64,000 nucleotides of DNA, from NCBI GenBank assembly GCA_022457155.1, contig JAJGOT010000014.1:601501-665500 (forward strand), read 5' to 3'. This document shows, piece by piece, positions 33,201 through 44,140 of this stretch (the first letter of the stretch is position 1; each line of letters begins with the position of its first letter). A model generated the notes under the pieces. That model was not told the origin of the DNA. It worked only from the letters and a program-made list of their open reading frames with translations, and ran no database searches. A program made the position numbers and the translations under genes. The stretch is from Cladopsammia gracilis. Taxonomy: Eukaryota > Cnidaria > Anthozoa > Scleractinia > Dendrophylliidae.

Positions 33201-36200
33201 TAAATCTGCCTTTTAAAAAGCCAGTCTGATCATTATTAATTAGTTGTGGAATAACTGATTTTATTCGATTTGTGATGGCCTTCGTAGCTATTTTATAATC
33301 GCAATTAAGGAGAGTTAAGGGACGCCAGTTTTTGATAAGGTGCGGATTAGTGTCCTTTTTTGGTATTAGTTTGATCACTCCTCGTCTCTGGGAGACCGAA
33401 AGCGTTCCTGCCTTGTAAGCGTAGTTAAGCGAGGCAATCAAACTAGGAGCTAAGTCATCCCAAAAGGTTTTGTAAAATTCAGCTGGAAGTCCATCAATCC
33501 CTGGGGTTTTTCCGGAATCCATATCTTTTAAAGCATTTAGGCATTCTTTCATAGTTAAAAGACCTTCACAGCTCGCAGAGTCATTTTCATCCAAGGATGT
33601 GTCATTCTCGAGTTGAAAGAATTCGTTATCTGATGTGATTGTGTTACCTTGAGATGTGTAAAGAGTTTTGTAGAAAGTTTCACACTCAGAGAGAATTTCA
33701 GAATCGGAGGTGACAAACTCATTCTCATTCATTTGGAGCTGACTAATAGTGTTAAGCTTACAATGCCTCTTTTCAAGATTGAGAAAATATTTAGTATTTT
33801 TTCTCCTTCATTATACCACCGTACTTTGCACCTTAAAATCGCTCCTTGTGTACGCCACTGTATTATGTTTTCTAGTTCCTTTTTGCACAGATCTAGTTCT
33901 TCTGTGAGGGTATTGCTGTACTCTGACCCGACCGTACACCGGGCTAATTCTTTTTCAAGTGACAAAATTTTTTCCTCTAATACACTTTCCTTGTTTACCG
34001 CTTGGCGTTTTTTTCCAATCGCATAACTGATTGATTTCTCGCGGACTTTCATTTTTATCATTTCCCAAAGAAGAGATGGGTTGACTGTATCATCATTTCT
34101 ATATTCTTTTTGTGTCTGATCAATAGTTAGTTTTATCAAATCAATATAGTCAGCATCAGATAAAAAGGACTTGTTGAGTTTCCAAAAACCACGTCCTTTG
34201 GAGTTAAAATGCAAGGATATGCTCAGTGTTATCGGCGAATGGTCTGTTTTCAAGCCTGGTAAGATATCCGCTGAGGAAACGTTACCCATAAAGCTTTGAG
34301 ATACCAAAAAAAAATCTAGTCTACAATGAACCTCTGGTTGTTTTTGGCGCCAGGTGTATCTACAAGTATCTGGATTCAAAAGTCTCCATGCGTCAACAAG
34401 GTCTAGGTTTTCTGAAATTTCGCTCACAGTTCTTCTAGCTCCGCTGTGCGTTTTGGGGAGTCCACCTTTCTTGTCTTTTTGTACATCTAACACCAGATTA
34501 AAATCTCCGCCAATTATAATCTCGTCTTTTTGAAAATCTTCCGTACGATCAGCAAGGGTTTTAAAGAAGTTTGGATCATCTTCATTAGGAGCGTACACAT
34601 TGACCAGAGTTAAAAGTTTTCTATTAGCCAACAGATCACATATTATATAACGACCTGACGGGTCAATATAAATTTTCAAAATTTGAAGTTCGAAATTACT
34701 GTTGAATAGAATACCTACACCTGCCTTAGTGCTTGAAAAGGAGTTATGGAGACTTGCAGTATAGTTCTAACTTTTGAGTCTGTCGACGAAATCTTATGGT
34801 GTTACCATTCAACTTAAACCTCTTTGGGAAGAACTTTTGCATGGTACCAATAACCATTTGTTTTTCCATATTTCACGAAATGGAATTTACACAATGCAAG
34901 AGGGTTTCTGCAAGGCCATTTTCTCCCGTGAGCGTCTTTTGAAGAACAAACAACATAAAAAGTGTTTCATCAGGATTTCCAAACACCAAGAAGTGGAGTC
35001 AAATAATTCATAATACAACGTACCGCACTGAGGTTCATAGTATACTCCAAAGGCGTAGAAAGAGAAAGATCTGTGGGACGCATCAATCCCTACAGCTACT
35101 GGTCCGTTCTGGGCTATGGCCATCTTGAGCGCATTTTGGTCTCCAGAAGTCACGTTCACGTACCCAGAAATCTTTGCGCCAATGACGGCCTTATCAGTAT
35201 GACACAGACCGTCCTAGACAGAGAAAAAACATAAGAGTTAAAAGCCAAGAGAAAAAAACGGGAGCTATCAATTCAGAAAAACAGCTGTAAAACCATGCGG
35301 GCTGAATCAAATTGAACTCAAACGTTCAACAAACGCACTTAAAATTGCCTCAAAAATCACTTGTGTAAACGCAGCTTTTCTCTTTACTTGTAAGTTTTGA
35401 CCGGGTTTAACTAATTTCGCGTCTGACTTTCCTAAAATGACCACTTCCGTTCTTTTATAAGAATTATATTTCGAAAGTGCGCCGTATTTCCGCACAACCA
35501 TTTCCATGCAAAGTGAAAAATTCACCGGTTACCTCGGCACTAGAAATTGTTCAAATTTCAGTGAAATTTGGTACTAGCCTAGGAATTAGCACCTCAGATT
35601 GTTAACAGGGGCATACCCAGCCTTTTTTTTGCAGGGGGGGGGGGGTCCACCTTGTCTGAAATCTGTCACTCACGACAGTTCAGTTACACAGGTATTCAAA
35701 ACGCATGTGCATGTCACGTCCGGAAAGGAAAAAAATTCTTGAAGTGAAGTGTCAACTACGTAAAATATAGCACCGACTTCCCGTTTCTTGTTTCCACATT
35801 GTAATAGGCTGCTCTTTTCTCGATTTTTTTGGACGCATTTTCCTTCTCAATTCTAATTAATCTGCCGAGAAAGGGGTGGTTCCGGAACCGGTGGAATTCG
35901 GGAACCCTCCCCTGGGTATTTGGGGCCAAACGAGCGCTGAGTTTAACGGCGGACTGAGACGAGTTAAAAGACGCAACCAAGGGCGTGGGATTCAGACTGC
36001 AAGGTGAAGAAGGAGGGGGAGGGGGAGAGGGAGAGGAAGGACAGTTTCTCTTCACTGCCCCCTCCCCCTCCCCATTTCATTCCTCCCAGGCCCGTGCAAA
36101 GTGACGACCAAACACTAAATTCAGCACTCGCCCCCCCAAAAAGCACTGCAGGCTACTGGGTGCTCCCCTGGACAAACAAATTCCAGAGTTACTGTATCAG

Positions 36201-39200
36201 CAAGTACCTGAGCCAAGTACTGTCCGTAGCTTCTCTCTGTAGCTATTCCACCATGTTTCATGATCCACTGGTACGAGCGGAACTCCTCTCCACCATCACA
36301 TCCATTGTTACCAAAGCCCCATGAACAATCCATCAAATTTTGTTCAGAAAGTGGAACAAGCTTCTTTGTCTGTGAAAATCAAGTAGTAACAGGAAGGTGT
36401 AATCAAGAAGTAAAAGGTGGCCGGGACTTGTAACTCGCAGCTGATAGAATTTATTGAGTTCTGATCATGTCAAACTATAGAAACAAGAGAAAATGAAACA
36501 AAAGGCAAGGGAAAAGGTCACTGTAACCTCAATGGTTAAAGAGTGAAAAAGGTACAAGTGAAAAATCTTTGTGGTGATTTTGGCAACCAAAGCATTGTAA
36601 AGGAATCCTGAAAAAAATTATGTTTGAATAGGACCCAGGATACCAGTGCAAGGCTATTACCAATTGAGCTATTTGAGTTAAACAAGCCAACTAGACAGCT
36701 AGAGAGCTAGAGAGCTTATAATAAACCAAGTACCTGTAGATGATGAATGAAAAGAAAGTGAAGGTGCTCTGGTGTCACAATTCAGTCTCTAACATTATTT
36801 TTCACTCCCTTCCACAAAAACCGGACTGGTATAGCAATGTGCTAACATGAACCATGGACAACTACTGACACATCATCTTCAACAGACACCCACCTTAAGA
36901 AACAGAGCACCTTCAATGGTTCCTGTAGAGCCAAAACTCCAACATGAACCACACACTGCCTGGTCCTTTACAGGAGTGACTGCGCCTAAATTTAGACAAA
37001 CAACAACTGGAGGTTCATTTGATTGTCAACTAAAATGGAAAATAAAACAATGATGACCCTTCCCATCAAATGAGAAACGACATTCAGAAGTAAAATTAAT
37101 AACTACTGGTAAATGCTTTGAGCTGTAGTCTGTTGTATCTTTATACAGTTAAAAATCTTGTATTTTTTTTCTCATTTTGAGACCCTGGACAGGAATCAGC
37201 GGTTTTTCAGCATTTCAAACAGTTAGTTAAAAGCATCCGAGTGTGCTCAAACAAAAGATGATAAATAATGAAACAGTTGAAATGTCAGCAAGAAGCTTTA
37301 TTCTCTTCTATAATTGTTTTAATTGCTAAAAAAACATCAGATTCATGCTTTCAGCATCAATAAATAAATAAATAAATTAATTAAATAAATAAATAAATAA
37401 AAAAATCTTGTATGGTGAAAAAATATATTCAATTCTGATGAAAAACAACCTGGAAGGAACATCTGCCTTACAAAACAAGGAAATAAACTTGTATAAAGCT
37501 GATTTTTTTAAATTGTCAAATTAGCATTTGGGGACGTCAGGCAGGCAGTTATGACTGGAAAATGCATGGGCAAGCCTGAATCAGCAACCTGAACTATGCT
37601 TCCATTGAGAACATGTTACATAAGTTCCAAACCTTACTTAAGAGCAACATGGAAAGCATCTTCCAAATCCTCAATCTTATAGTCCCATCATGCTTCTTAT
37701 ACAATTTATCTATCCATGTTACCATTAATTTTATTCACCAATAGCATAGCTTTTACGCTCCAACATATAAACCACATACAATCCCTTGATCCACTCTGAC
37801 GAACTGTAAATGCTTGTAATGTCAGCTTTTGAACTCTCTGCAGTGGCCAATTTAGTTTATCAACTGAGTTGATACCACTGAATTTCAACTGTTATATGTG
37901 TATTAATAAAATTATATTAATTTGTTACCATAAAGTCGCCAATCCAGAGTGTCTGGGACATCCAAAGTTGACAAGTCTGGTCTGAATGGCAATCCACCAT
38001 TATATTCCTTAGTATGTGTACGTCCCCTTAGTATTGCAAGCTCCTCTGGTGAGCGGTCTGCTAAGTGATTGACAGCAACTTGGAAACTAACATGCTTTCG
38101 ATTGTGAGAGTTGATGAACCTAACATTAAATAGACCAAAATTACATTTAACATGAAGCTCAATGCATTCATCATACTGTGAGTTGGTTGTGATGTGCTGA
38201 TCTGGAAGAGTGGCCTTCCACATGAAGTCAGTGGTGGATCTATGTGGAGAGGCCTACCCCCAACCCCACTTATCTTTTAAAACATTTGTTTCAGTCTCCC
38301 TCTCCCCCTCCCCCTTGCTCCCTAACTCTTTAAACCTTAGCACCACCCCTCTCCCTTAAATGTTTGGCTGGTACTGCTCGGGTTGTTAAAATCTAAAATG
38401 CCTTGAACCAGTAAACAACATGGAGATTGTTACCTTAATGCATTTTTTGTAGTTCAACTAACCTCAGGTTTTGTCTGAAGATATCTCTGCGCTGGTTATG
38501 CTCCTTTCTGTCCACCGTGTTGGCATATTTTTGGGGAAACTTAAGTAGAAAATTTTCAAACGTTTCATGCACTCTTTCGTGACCATCAGGTTCAATAAAT
38601 TCTTGCATGGGATTGGCTAACAGGCTTGACATAGCACCTGGACCTGGAAAACCTGTGCAAGTCATACCTAAAAAATAACGAAAACAAAGGCAAAATTTGA
38701 GGGTCTGGCAATGAAAGGTGATTAAGTGATAATGACTAACACTTCTATATATTGGGACAATCAATGGCTAACTGAGCTACAACTCTTTAAGCCCCAAAAC
38801 AGATCAGCATCTAACTTCTTAATGCAATATCACAACATGATCCAACTTACAGGTGATGAAAATTTAAAGAATGATCACTCTCTATAATTAGGGCTATATA
38901 GGGATGCTCTGCCCGAAAGGGGTATCTTTTTTAGGCTGGAGGTATATGAAAGGGTAGGGATTTCACAAAGTATAGAAAAGGGTAGGGAACACACGAGTTG
39001 AAGTATAAACAAGGGTAGGGAAAACTGCCACTTAAGTATAATAATTATGAAAAGGGACTTTCAAAATATATCAACAGATGCATGTAAAGGCTATATGAAT
39101 TAAGAAGTACCATTTTTAATGAAAGGTATATGAAAGGAGTACCTTTTCTGTCAAAAATGGTATATGAAAGGGTAAGGGTTTGAACCTCGGGTCAGAGCAT

Positions 39201-42200
39201 CTCCATACGAAACTTCTTTGTTGAGTACAACCCCCCCCCCCCCCCCCCCCCGATTAGTACACAAGCATTAAAAAGACAAAAATAAAATGGCAAAAACAAA
39301 CCTTCAGGAACATCAAATGAACCAGGAGGAGGCATTTCATCTGAGTAATCTACATATTCAATTTCATATTTGTCGTAGTGTGAACCCAGAAGGCTGTCAA
39401 AGCCTAGCATTTCATAATGAACAGGCTTTACAGGGTATGTTAGTGATGTGTACATGGTGTACACGTTTTCTTTGTATCCCTCAGTGGTGGTGTAGATCCA
39501 TATAGAGCAGTTACTTTCTTTAAAATCCTTGTAACCAGCAAACTGCAAGGAAATCATGCCATGAGTAGCATAGCTTTAAGCCATATCCTGTATTATGATA
39601 AACACAGCTTTTGTATTATATATCATATTTCTATTGGTCAGATTCCAGATTGAATTGGAATTTAGAAATGTTGATTTTGGAAGAGGAAGGTTTTTGTTTT
39701 GAATGCCATCTAGCTCCTCTAAAGAACTGCCAAGGTAAGGACAAAGTAGGTGGGCGGTGATTTTTGCCAGAAGCTAGCTACTTTTGACAACCCTGCCCTC
39801 TTCCCTCATACGGGAATTCTAGGGAAAAAGGTGGCTATCATTAGTTCTTGTATCGCAAAGTGATACTAAAATACTAAACAGTACTGGTAGTAGTAGTAGT
39901 AAACTTTACTGGAAAAAGGTACCTTAAAATTTGAGAGGTCGGGTAAGACTGTTTGTATTGTAGCAGGTGCAGCCTCCGTACCATTGACAGCAAAACAGCT
40001 CTGTACATTCATCTGGGTTTCAGTGGTTTCAGGACAAATCCTGTAATTTGCACCATACGGCTTCTCATCTGCACGCTGAATTGTGCTATCCATCCCTAGA
40101 GACAATAAAGATTACTAAGTAATCGAGACAAGTCTTGTTTTGGGACAAGCAACGTAAACTTAACCACTTAACCCTTTGACTCCCACAAGTGCCAAAAATC
40201 CAAATAGCCAAGGGAAAACATCCCATATTTTATTTGTAGCATTGACAAACAAATGTTTCCATGCAAAAGTACTGCTGAAGAAGTTTCATATGAATGCTCA
40301 CATCATAGGATTTCATTGACAGACTCACAGGTTCCAACTTGACTGCATGATTGACTCTGGAATCAACAGTCAAAGTCAAATTGCAGTGGGAGAGGGGAGG
40401 GGGGGGGGGGGATAACAGGAACCTACTTTGTACACACACATCTAGATCTATAGCTGCTCTTTTTTTTTATTACAAGTGAAGCATGGGTATGGAACTTGCC
40501 TACCTGCTTGCCTACAAGGGAGGCAGTGGAAGACTGGTCCCTCACTACCTTTAAATGAAATCTATGAGGGTTCCCACCTATTTAAAGAGATTTTAAATGA
40601 CTGCTGTACCTCCTGCGAAATTAAAAGGGTGCTTTTCGAAAATTTCCGACGAGCACCCCCATCATTTTTATATAGGAGTCCCCCCATGGGAACAGCTGGT
40701 CTTGGAAAGAAAGAGAAAATGTGGAGCATTTTTTTTATCTACAAAAAATATAAACTAAGACACTTGAGAGCAGAGACCAAATTTTGGTATTGTGACAAAA
40801 CATGGCAAAAAAAGAAATCTGTGGTTCTAAGTGTGCAATCGACTGATTATCAGAGACAGCTGGATTTGTCACTGTCTCATAAAGATTTATCACTTAATTC
40901 TTTGTAAAATAAAAAATCATTGCTGAAAACAATAGTTCTAAACAGTTCTACAAGAGAAAGCATCCAAACTATAACATTTACGAGCTAATCAATCTGGTAA
41001 CATGGCAACAATGCAGGTGATTCAGAGATGGCATTTTCATTATCAAAGTTAAATATTGTTTGCCTTCAAACATCTTTCAATTATTCAATTAAGTTCAATG
41101 CATCAAAGCTAGCCCTTTGTTTGTTGGCGGGTTCCACTATATATAGAAATAAAAAAATCCTGTAAAAGTCAGAGTACAACACCAGGCAAGTGAATCTATT
41201 GTGGATGTGCAACTATAAACAGTCAAAGATAATCAAATAGTGCTTGATGAGTAATAGTAATTGGACTGAGCGGAGTACAACTCAGGGAGTAATCGGTCGA
41301 GTAAGTTTAAATCGTCTGAGCGTGTAGCACAGGGCCGATTTGAAATTATTATACAAACTTCCCAACTTCCTGCAAGGGTTTAAAAGAAGTGACTAAACTG
41401 CAACATGAAAGACAGCAAAATTCCATCACCTATTTTTGGGCCAATCATTACACATAGGAGTGCATTTGTGCTTACTCTCAATTTTTTTTTTCTGTAACCT
41501 TAAGTTTTCTTAATTAATGCTCTATTTAATACCTATAGCTAATCTCTTGGGCTTTACATAGATGAAAACCTTTCCTGGAAAGAGCACATACGCGTAATTT
41601 CAAAAAAGTTGCTTCCAGTATTGGTGCACTTAAACGAGTCAGACCATTTATTACCCATGCACACTGCAATCAAAATTTACAAAGGCCTGATCCAACCACA
41701 CTTTGATTACTGCCGTGTTGTTTGGGATGACTTGTCACAACAGCTGAGTGAGAAACTTCAAAAACCACAAAACCGGGCTGCAAGAGTTATTACTAAATCA
41801 AGCTATGATACGAACTCTAGGTTTCTTCTTAACTCACTTGGGTGGGATAACTTGTGTGTTAGAAGGGCCAAGCAAAAAGCTAATATAATGTACAAAAGTG
41901 TTAATAAGCTTGCCCCAGTTTATCTCTGTGATATGTTTACACCAAGAGTTACGTCTTATGACCTTCGTGACGCTAAACAAAGACTGGCATTACCTAAGCT
42001 GAGAACTGACTACCATACCTTAAGCGAAGCTTTAGCTATAGTGGAGCTTTCCTGTGGAATAACCTTCCAGAGGAACTAAGAACAACTCAATCACTGAGCC
42101 CTTTTAAAAAAGGTATCAGTGAATGGTTTTCCCTATCGGACTCTCGCATGGCAAATATGTAAAACAGTGAATTGCTTTTTTATATTGTAAATACTAACAT

Positions 42201-43293
42201 TTTTAACCGTGTATAAATAAAGATTTTGATTGATTGATAATATTGCATAGAGATTCTCTTAAAAAAATATCAAGTTTGGCCCGAGAAAACAGATAACTTT
42301 TTGTGGCACCACCATTAGTTTCACAACGACCCGTTAACTAATAACTGTGATAGTGAACGAGTTTCTGGAAAATAGCGAGTCTGTAATAGGTCTCGGATAG
42401 GGTAGGGTTTGTCGGTGTTTAGTCTAGAATAGGGTTGCAAAATGCAGCTAAAATGGTCTAGTTTAGGTTAAAGAGGCATTGTCACGCAGATTTTGCTGTG
42501 TTTTGGTCAAAATACACAAAATATATGACAAAGTACCTTTGCTCAAACATAAAATTGCTTTTTACACCAAGAAGATAATATCAAGTGATTCTTCAAGGAA
42601 GAACAAACCATAATAAGTTTTTCTGCGATTTTTCCACAAATCTTGGGAGGAACTTGAAAAAATTGGCCAATCTTTTCAAGTTGCAATCCATTTCCATCCT
42701 AGCCATCTGCAGCCAGAGATAACGAATACTAGTTTCTGTGTACTCAAAGAGTATTTGTTAACAAAACTGGATCATTATTTGCAGGTTTCCATTGAAACAA
42801 ATATGTTTTTTGGCTTTTCAAAGTGATACTAAAAATAGGTGACAGTGTCCCTTTAAGGGTCTCTGAGTCCCAGCGGTACACCCCCGCCCAAAAATTTGCA
42901 GAGTAACCCCCCGGGTGGTACGCCAAGAAAACGTCGTCTGTTCATCTCATGCTACAGTTTTAAACGTTTTAACTTTGCATGAACGGTAGTCAAGCACGAG
43001 CTTATAGAATGACAAGGAGAGACTCTGGGAACTGGCTAAATTATAGAGAATTTTACGGGCTACAGTTGTGATTTGGTGAGAACTATACCTCCATAGTAAT
43101 CTATTCGGCTTCTGCCATTTTGTCCGTCAAACCAGGCCTGCCATGGCTCGACGATTTCCGCGTAAGGCAAACGAAGAACTCCAGAAACTGAATAAGCAGT
43201 CGGCCATTTTGGAGGTGAATCAGTCACGGGTACCGACTTTCCACACGCAATGGAAAGCAAGCACAGGGAAATCACAAAGCGAAACACGGCCAT
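30291..43293 (-). CDS. secreted/lysosomal C1A cysteine proteinase, 26-29 kDa proteinase type
   Basis: Nine exons: 43293-43089 (ATG), 40095-39923, 39542-39302, 38667-38463, 38119-37929, 36985-36894, 36369-36208, 35213-35024, 30475-30291 (TAG). All phases agree, giving 547 residues. Residues 1-18 are a hydrophobic signal peptide. The N-terminal extension starts [25 protein letters not shown], typical of the insect 26-29 kDa proteinase group, and is followed by an I29 inhibitor prodomain (about 225-300, with [11 protein letters not shown]). The mature papain-like domain begins near 330, with Gln347, catalytic Cys353 (GSCWSF), NGCDGG, His495 (DHAV) and Asn515 (IKNSW). All catalytic residues are intact. 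Likely role: digestive or phagolysosomal proteolysis. The Cys and His/Asn exons are separated by a 4.5-kb intron holding a LINE. Confidence 0.93.
30651..30829 (-). repeat. 23-bp minisatellite in the LINE 3' UTR
   Basis: About eight tandem copies of a unit like CTACTTACAATACGATACTTACA with a few substitutions. The LINE end at 1-704 also carries a tandem unit before its tail. Confidence 0.85.
31138..33732 (-). CDS. LINE reverse transcriptase (ORF2 C-terminal part)
   Basis: 864 codons. RT domain with motif A ([14 protein letters not shown], about residues 202-215), the RQGCPLSP motif (about 263-270), motif C YADD at 305-308, and a C-terminal Cys/His cluster (CSFC..H..C). The arrangement with [10 protein letters not shown] and an NNG..S.FF segment resembles the L1/Tx1 group. 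The frame is continuous but lacks its own endonuclease because of the upstream frameshift. It supplies the RT for target-primed reverse transcription in intact relatives. Confidence 0.9.
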   Translation of the reverse strand: MNENEFVTSDSEILSECETFYKTLYTSQGNTITSDNEFFQLENDTSLDENDSASCEGLLTMKECLNALKDMDSGKTPGIDGLPAEFYKTFWDDLAPSLIASLNYAYKAGTLSVSQRRGVIKLIPKKDTNPHLIKNWRPLTLLNCDYKIATKAITNRIKSVIPQLINNDQTGFLKGRFIGENIRLIDSVINYTAQQEIPGLLLFIDFEKAFDSLEWSFVNHTLQYFGFGPSLTNWVRTFYTNIESCILNNGWSSDFFTLHRGVRQGCPLSPYLFILSVEVLGKSIRANSHIKGIPVNNTEIKISQYADDTTLILNGEQESLSAALNTIDNFGYASGLKLNDKKTEALWIGSNVGKNKKLLPEKNFKWPENKVKFLGVWISTNPTVALNLNYTEKLEQIRNLLSCWKYRRLTLTGKIQVLKSLALSQLTYILTPLVTNQSFIGEINNIFYSFLWNNKGDKIKRTLLISNYDHGGLKMIDLSSFNKSLKTIWIRKYLDTSNHGKWKEFIELELGKYGGNLIFRGNLNKSDSLKIISVKSIFTRELLQIWSEVNFEEFVKTKEHFLEQPIWHNSLIRIENKPVFDKNLFSLGISKVKDFVKEQYNFLSYTDFIEYNCHFQPLKYFGLIYALKQVINNSITQNPTLSIPEDSLLTLFLKNAKGTKVVYKKLVCKKTSTPVRSQAKWNSTVSQEGCVADWNAAYTLAFKCTKSTTLINFQYRFLHRILPTNSFLTKIGITHDPNCSFCRTTEENLAHLFWHCPNVQNFWGTLTEKLADFDLIPRDYSMDIAVFLGLMTDTSNFSLQINFCFLLARYYIWGCRLCNRTPKLKMFLKTLQSQYKIELYKRVPTNNPTNKKWDPLVPLFNGIC
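33729..34679 (-). pseudogene. LINE AP-endonuclease domain, truncated and frameshifted
   Basis: The open frame continues upstream to the truncation point near 34741 without a native start. Exonuclease-endonuclease-phosphatase motifs are seen: [19 protein letters not shown] and DHSPI. The first ~100 residues are missing. Near 33790-33815, in an A-rich tract, the frame shifts by one base relative to the RT frame, and the endonuclease frame then ends at 33729. Confidence 0.85.
38890..39203. repeat. GGTATATGAAAGGGTAGGG repeat unit
   Basis: Multiple imperfect copies of TATATGAAAGGGTAGGG/TATAGAAAAGGGTAGGG lie between GATGCTCTGCCCGAA on the left and TCAGAGCATCTCC on the right, which are partly inverted. 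It resembles a decayed TIR element with internal repeats, in a proteinase intron. A C run (39229-39251) follows. Confidence 0.55.
40165..40390 (-). repeat. CCCTTTAAC-family repeat, inverted degenerate copy
   Basis: Begins TTAACCCTTTGACTCCCA and contains reversed versions of the motifs of the 6238-6454 copy (CATGCAAAAGTACTGCTGAAG, GATTTCATTGACAGACTCA). One end is lost. Confidence 0.6.
41545..42240 (+). mobile_element. jockey/CR1/L2-like LINE 3' fragment, frameshifted
   Basis: Encodes the thumb/C-terminal part of a non-LTR RT ([53 protein letters not shown]). The frame is broken at the left near 41560 and again near 42040. The 3' end finishes in AATAAAGATTTTGATTGATTGAT, a short tandem end rather than poly(A), as in CR1/L2-type elements. 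It lies in intron 1 of the proteinase, opposite strand. Confidence 0.85.
42472..42852. mobile_element. TTAA-flanked TIR element, 381 bp
   Basis: TTAA at 42468-42471 and 42853-42856, with ends AGAGGCATTGTCAC and inverse GTGACAGTGTCCCT. A solo end of the same type (TTAAGGGACACTGTC) occurs at 20952-20966. No ORF. It lies in proteinase intron 1. Confidence 0.7.
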
Positions 43294-43402
43294 TTCTTTG
43301 CGGGTCGGCAGGCAATGAGACTACTGTATGCTGTAACCTGATCGGGAACCTGATCAACTCGTGACTTTCACGTCGTCTCAACTTCTTGGGATTCCTGTGA
43401 AG

Positions 43403-43410
43403 TCACATGA
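43403..43410. promoter_or_regulatory. MiT/TFE-type E-box upstream of the cysteine proteinase
   Basis: TCACATGA, about 110 bp before the proteinase ATG (43293). It matches the M-box/CLEAR-like core recognised by MITF/TFEB-family factors, which drive lysosomal genes in animals. A single short motif, so only suggestive. Confidence 0.35.
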
Positions 43411-43960
43411 TCAGCGAGCGCGAGTTTCTCGAAGTGCCGAAATCTTTTCGTACCCGAAAAACTGTTACATGTATGTATGTGACAAAATGTTTTCCAATAA
43501 GGGATGGACCATTAGAAAAGTGATGGGGGGGGGGGGGGGGGAACTTTGGGAGAGGCAAGAAATTTTTTTTTGTCCACCTAAGGTGGAAATCTTTTTTTTT
43601 TTCACTCGATGGCTGGAATATATTTTTTTTAATACTTTATTTTTTAATTGTCCTTGGGCAGATTTTTTTTTTTTTGCGATAATGCGTGGGAATATATTTT
43701 TTTTCTTAATAATTTACTGGGAAATTTTTTTTTTTTTGCTTTTGCCCCCCCCCCCCCCCCCCCCCCCATCACTTTTCTAATGAAAAGAAACATAGAATGC
43801 ACGATCACTGCAACAAACCGATGAGAATGGCCGGATCTGGTTTCCAGACCTAGATCAGTATTAATACTTGAAGTGAAGCAAAAAACGGCAAACTGATCCT
43901 TACGGCAGGAAAGCAGAAGCAGAAGCAGAAGCAAATAAAATAAAATAAAAGTGGAATATA

Positions 43961-44015
43961 ATAGTGCCCAATATTTCGCTTTGCAAAACAAAGCTTCTTC
44001 AGGGGCTAGCACTAT
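43961..44015 (-). ncRNA. hammerhead ribozyme-like motif, 3' repeat of the Penelope-like element
   Basis: On the minus strand: stem I ATAGTGC/GCACTAT plus CCC/GGG; core CTGAAGA; one extra A; stem II GCTTTG/CAAAGC; core GAAA; minimal stem III ATAT; then T before GGG (predicted cleavage). Core elements are complete. Hammerheads with very short stem III are established in Penelope-like repeats. Confidence 0.75.
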
Positions 44016-44140
44016 AAATGATTACAACTGTAAAACCGTTATACAAGTGGTTTTGAAAAAAATAAAGAATAACAAAAACAATGAATATGATTTGCGAAGG
44101 GTTGACGGGTGATAAACTAAACTGACTAGTGATGAGAAAG

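Larger units (their letters stand above)
30591..34741 (-). mobile_element. 5'-truncated L1/Tx1-like LINE with poly(A) and 14-bp target duplication
   Basis: Minus-strand element. The 3' end is a 16-A run (30606-30591 on the minus strand), and the 5' end lies inside the endonuclease domain. AGTTATGGAGACTT flanks it at 30577-30590 and 34742-34755. The 3' UTR contains a 23-bp minisatellite. A frameshift separates endonuclease and RT frames, so it is inactive. It lies in the last intron of the cysteine proteinase, in the same orientation. Confidence 0.92.
30556..34910 (+). repeat. CCCTTTAAC-family interspersed repeat, split by a LINE
   Basis: Left part 30556-30590 (TTAACCCTTTCACTCCCAGA, then GTCAGTTATGGAGACTT) and right part 34742-34910 together match the intact copy at 6238-6454. 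The LINE at 30591-34741 landed in the TATGGAGACTT segment, so it is younger than this repeat. Confidence 0.75.
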
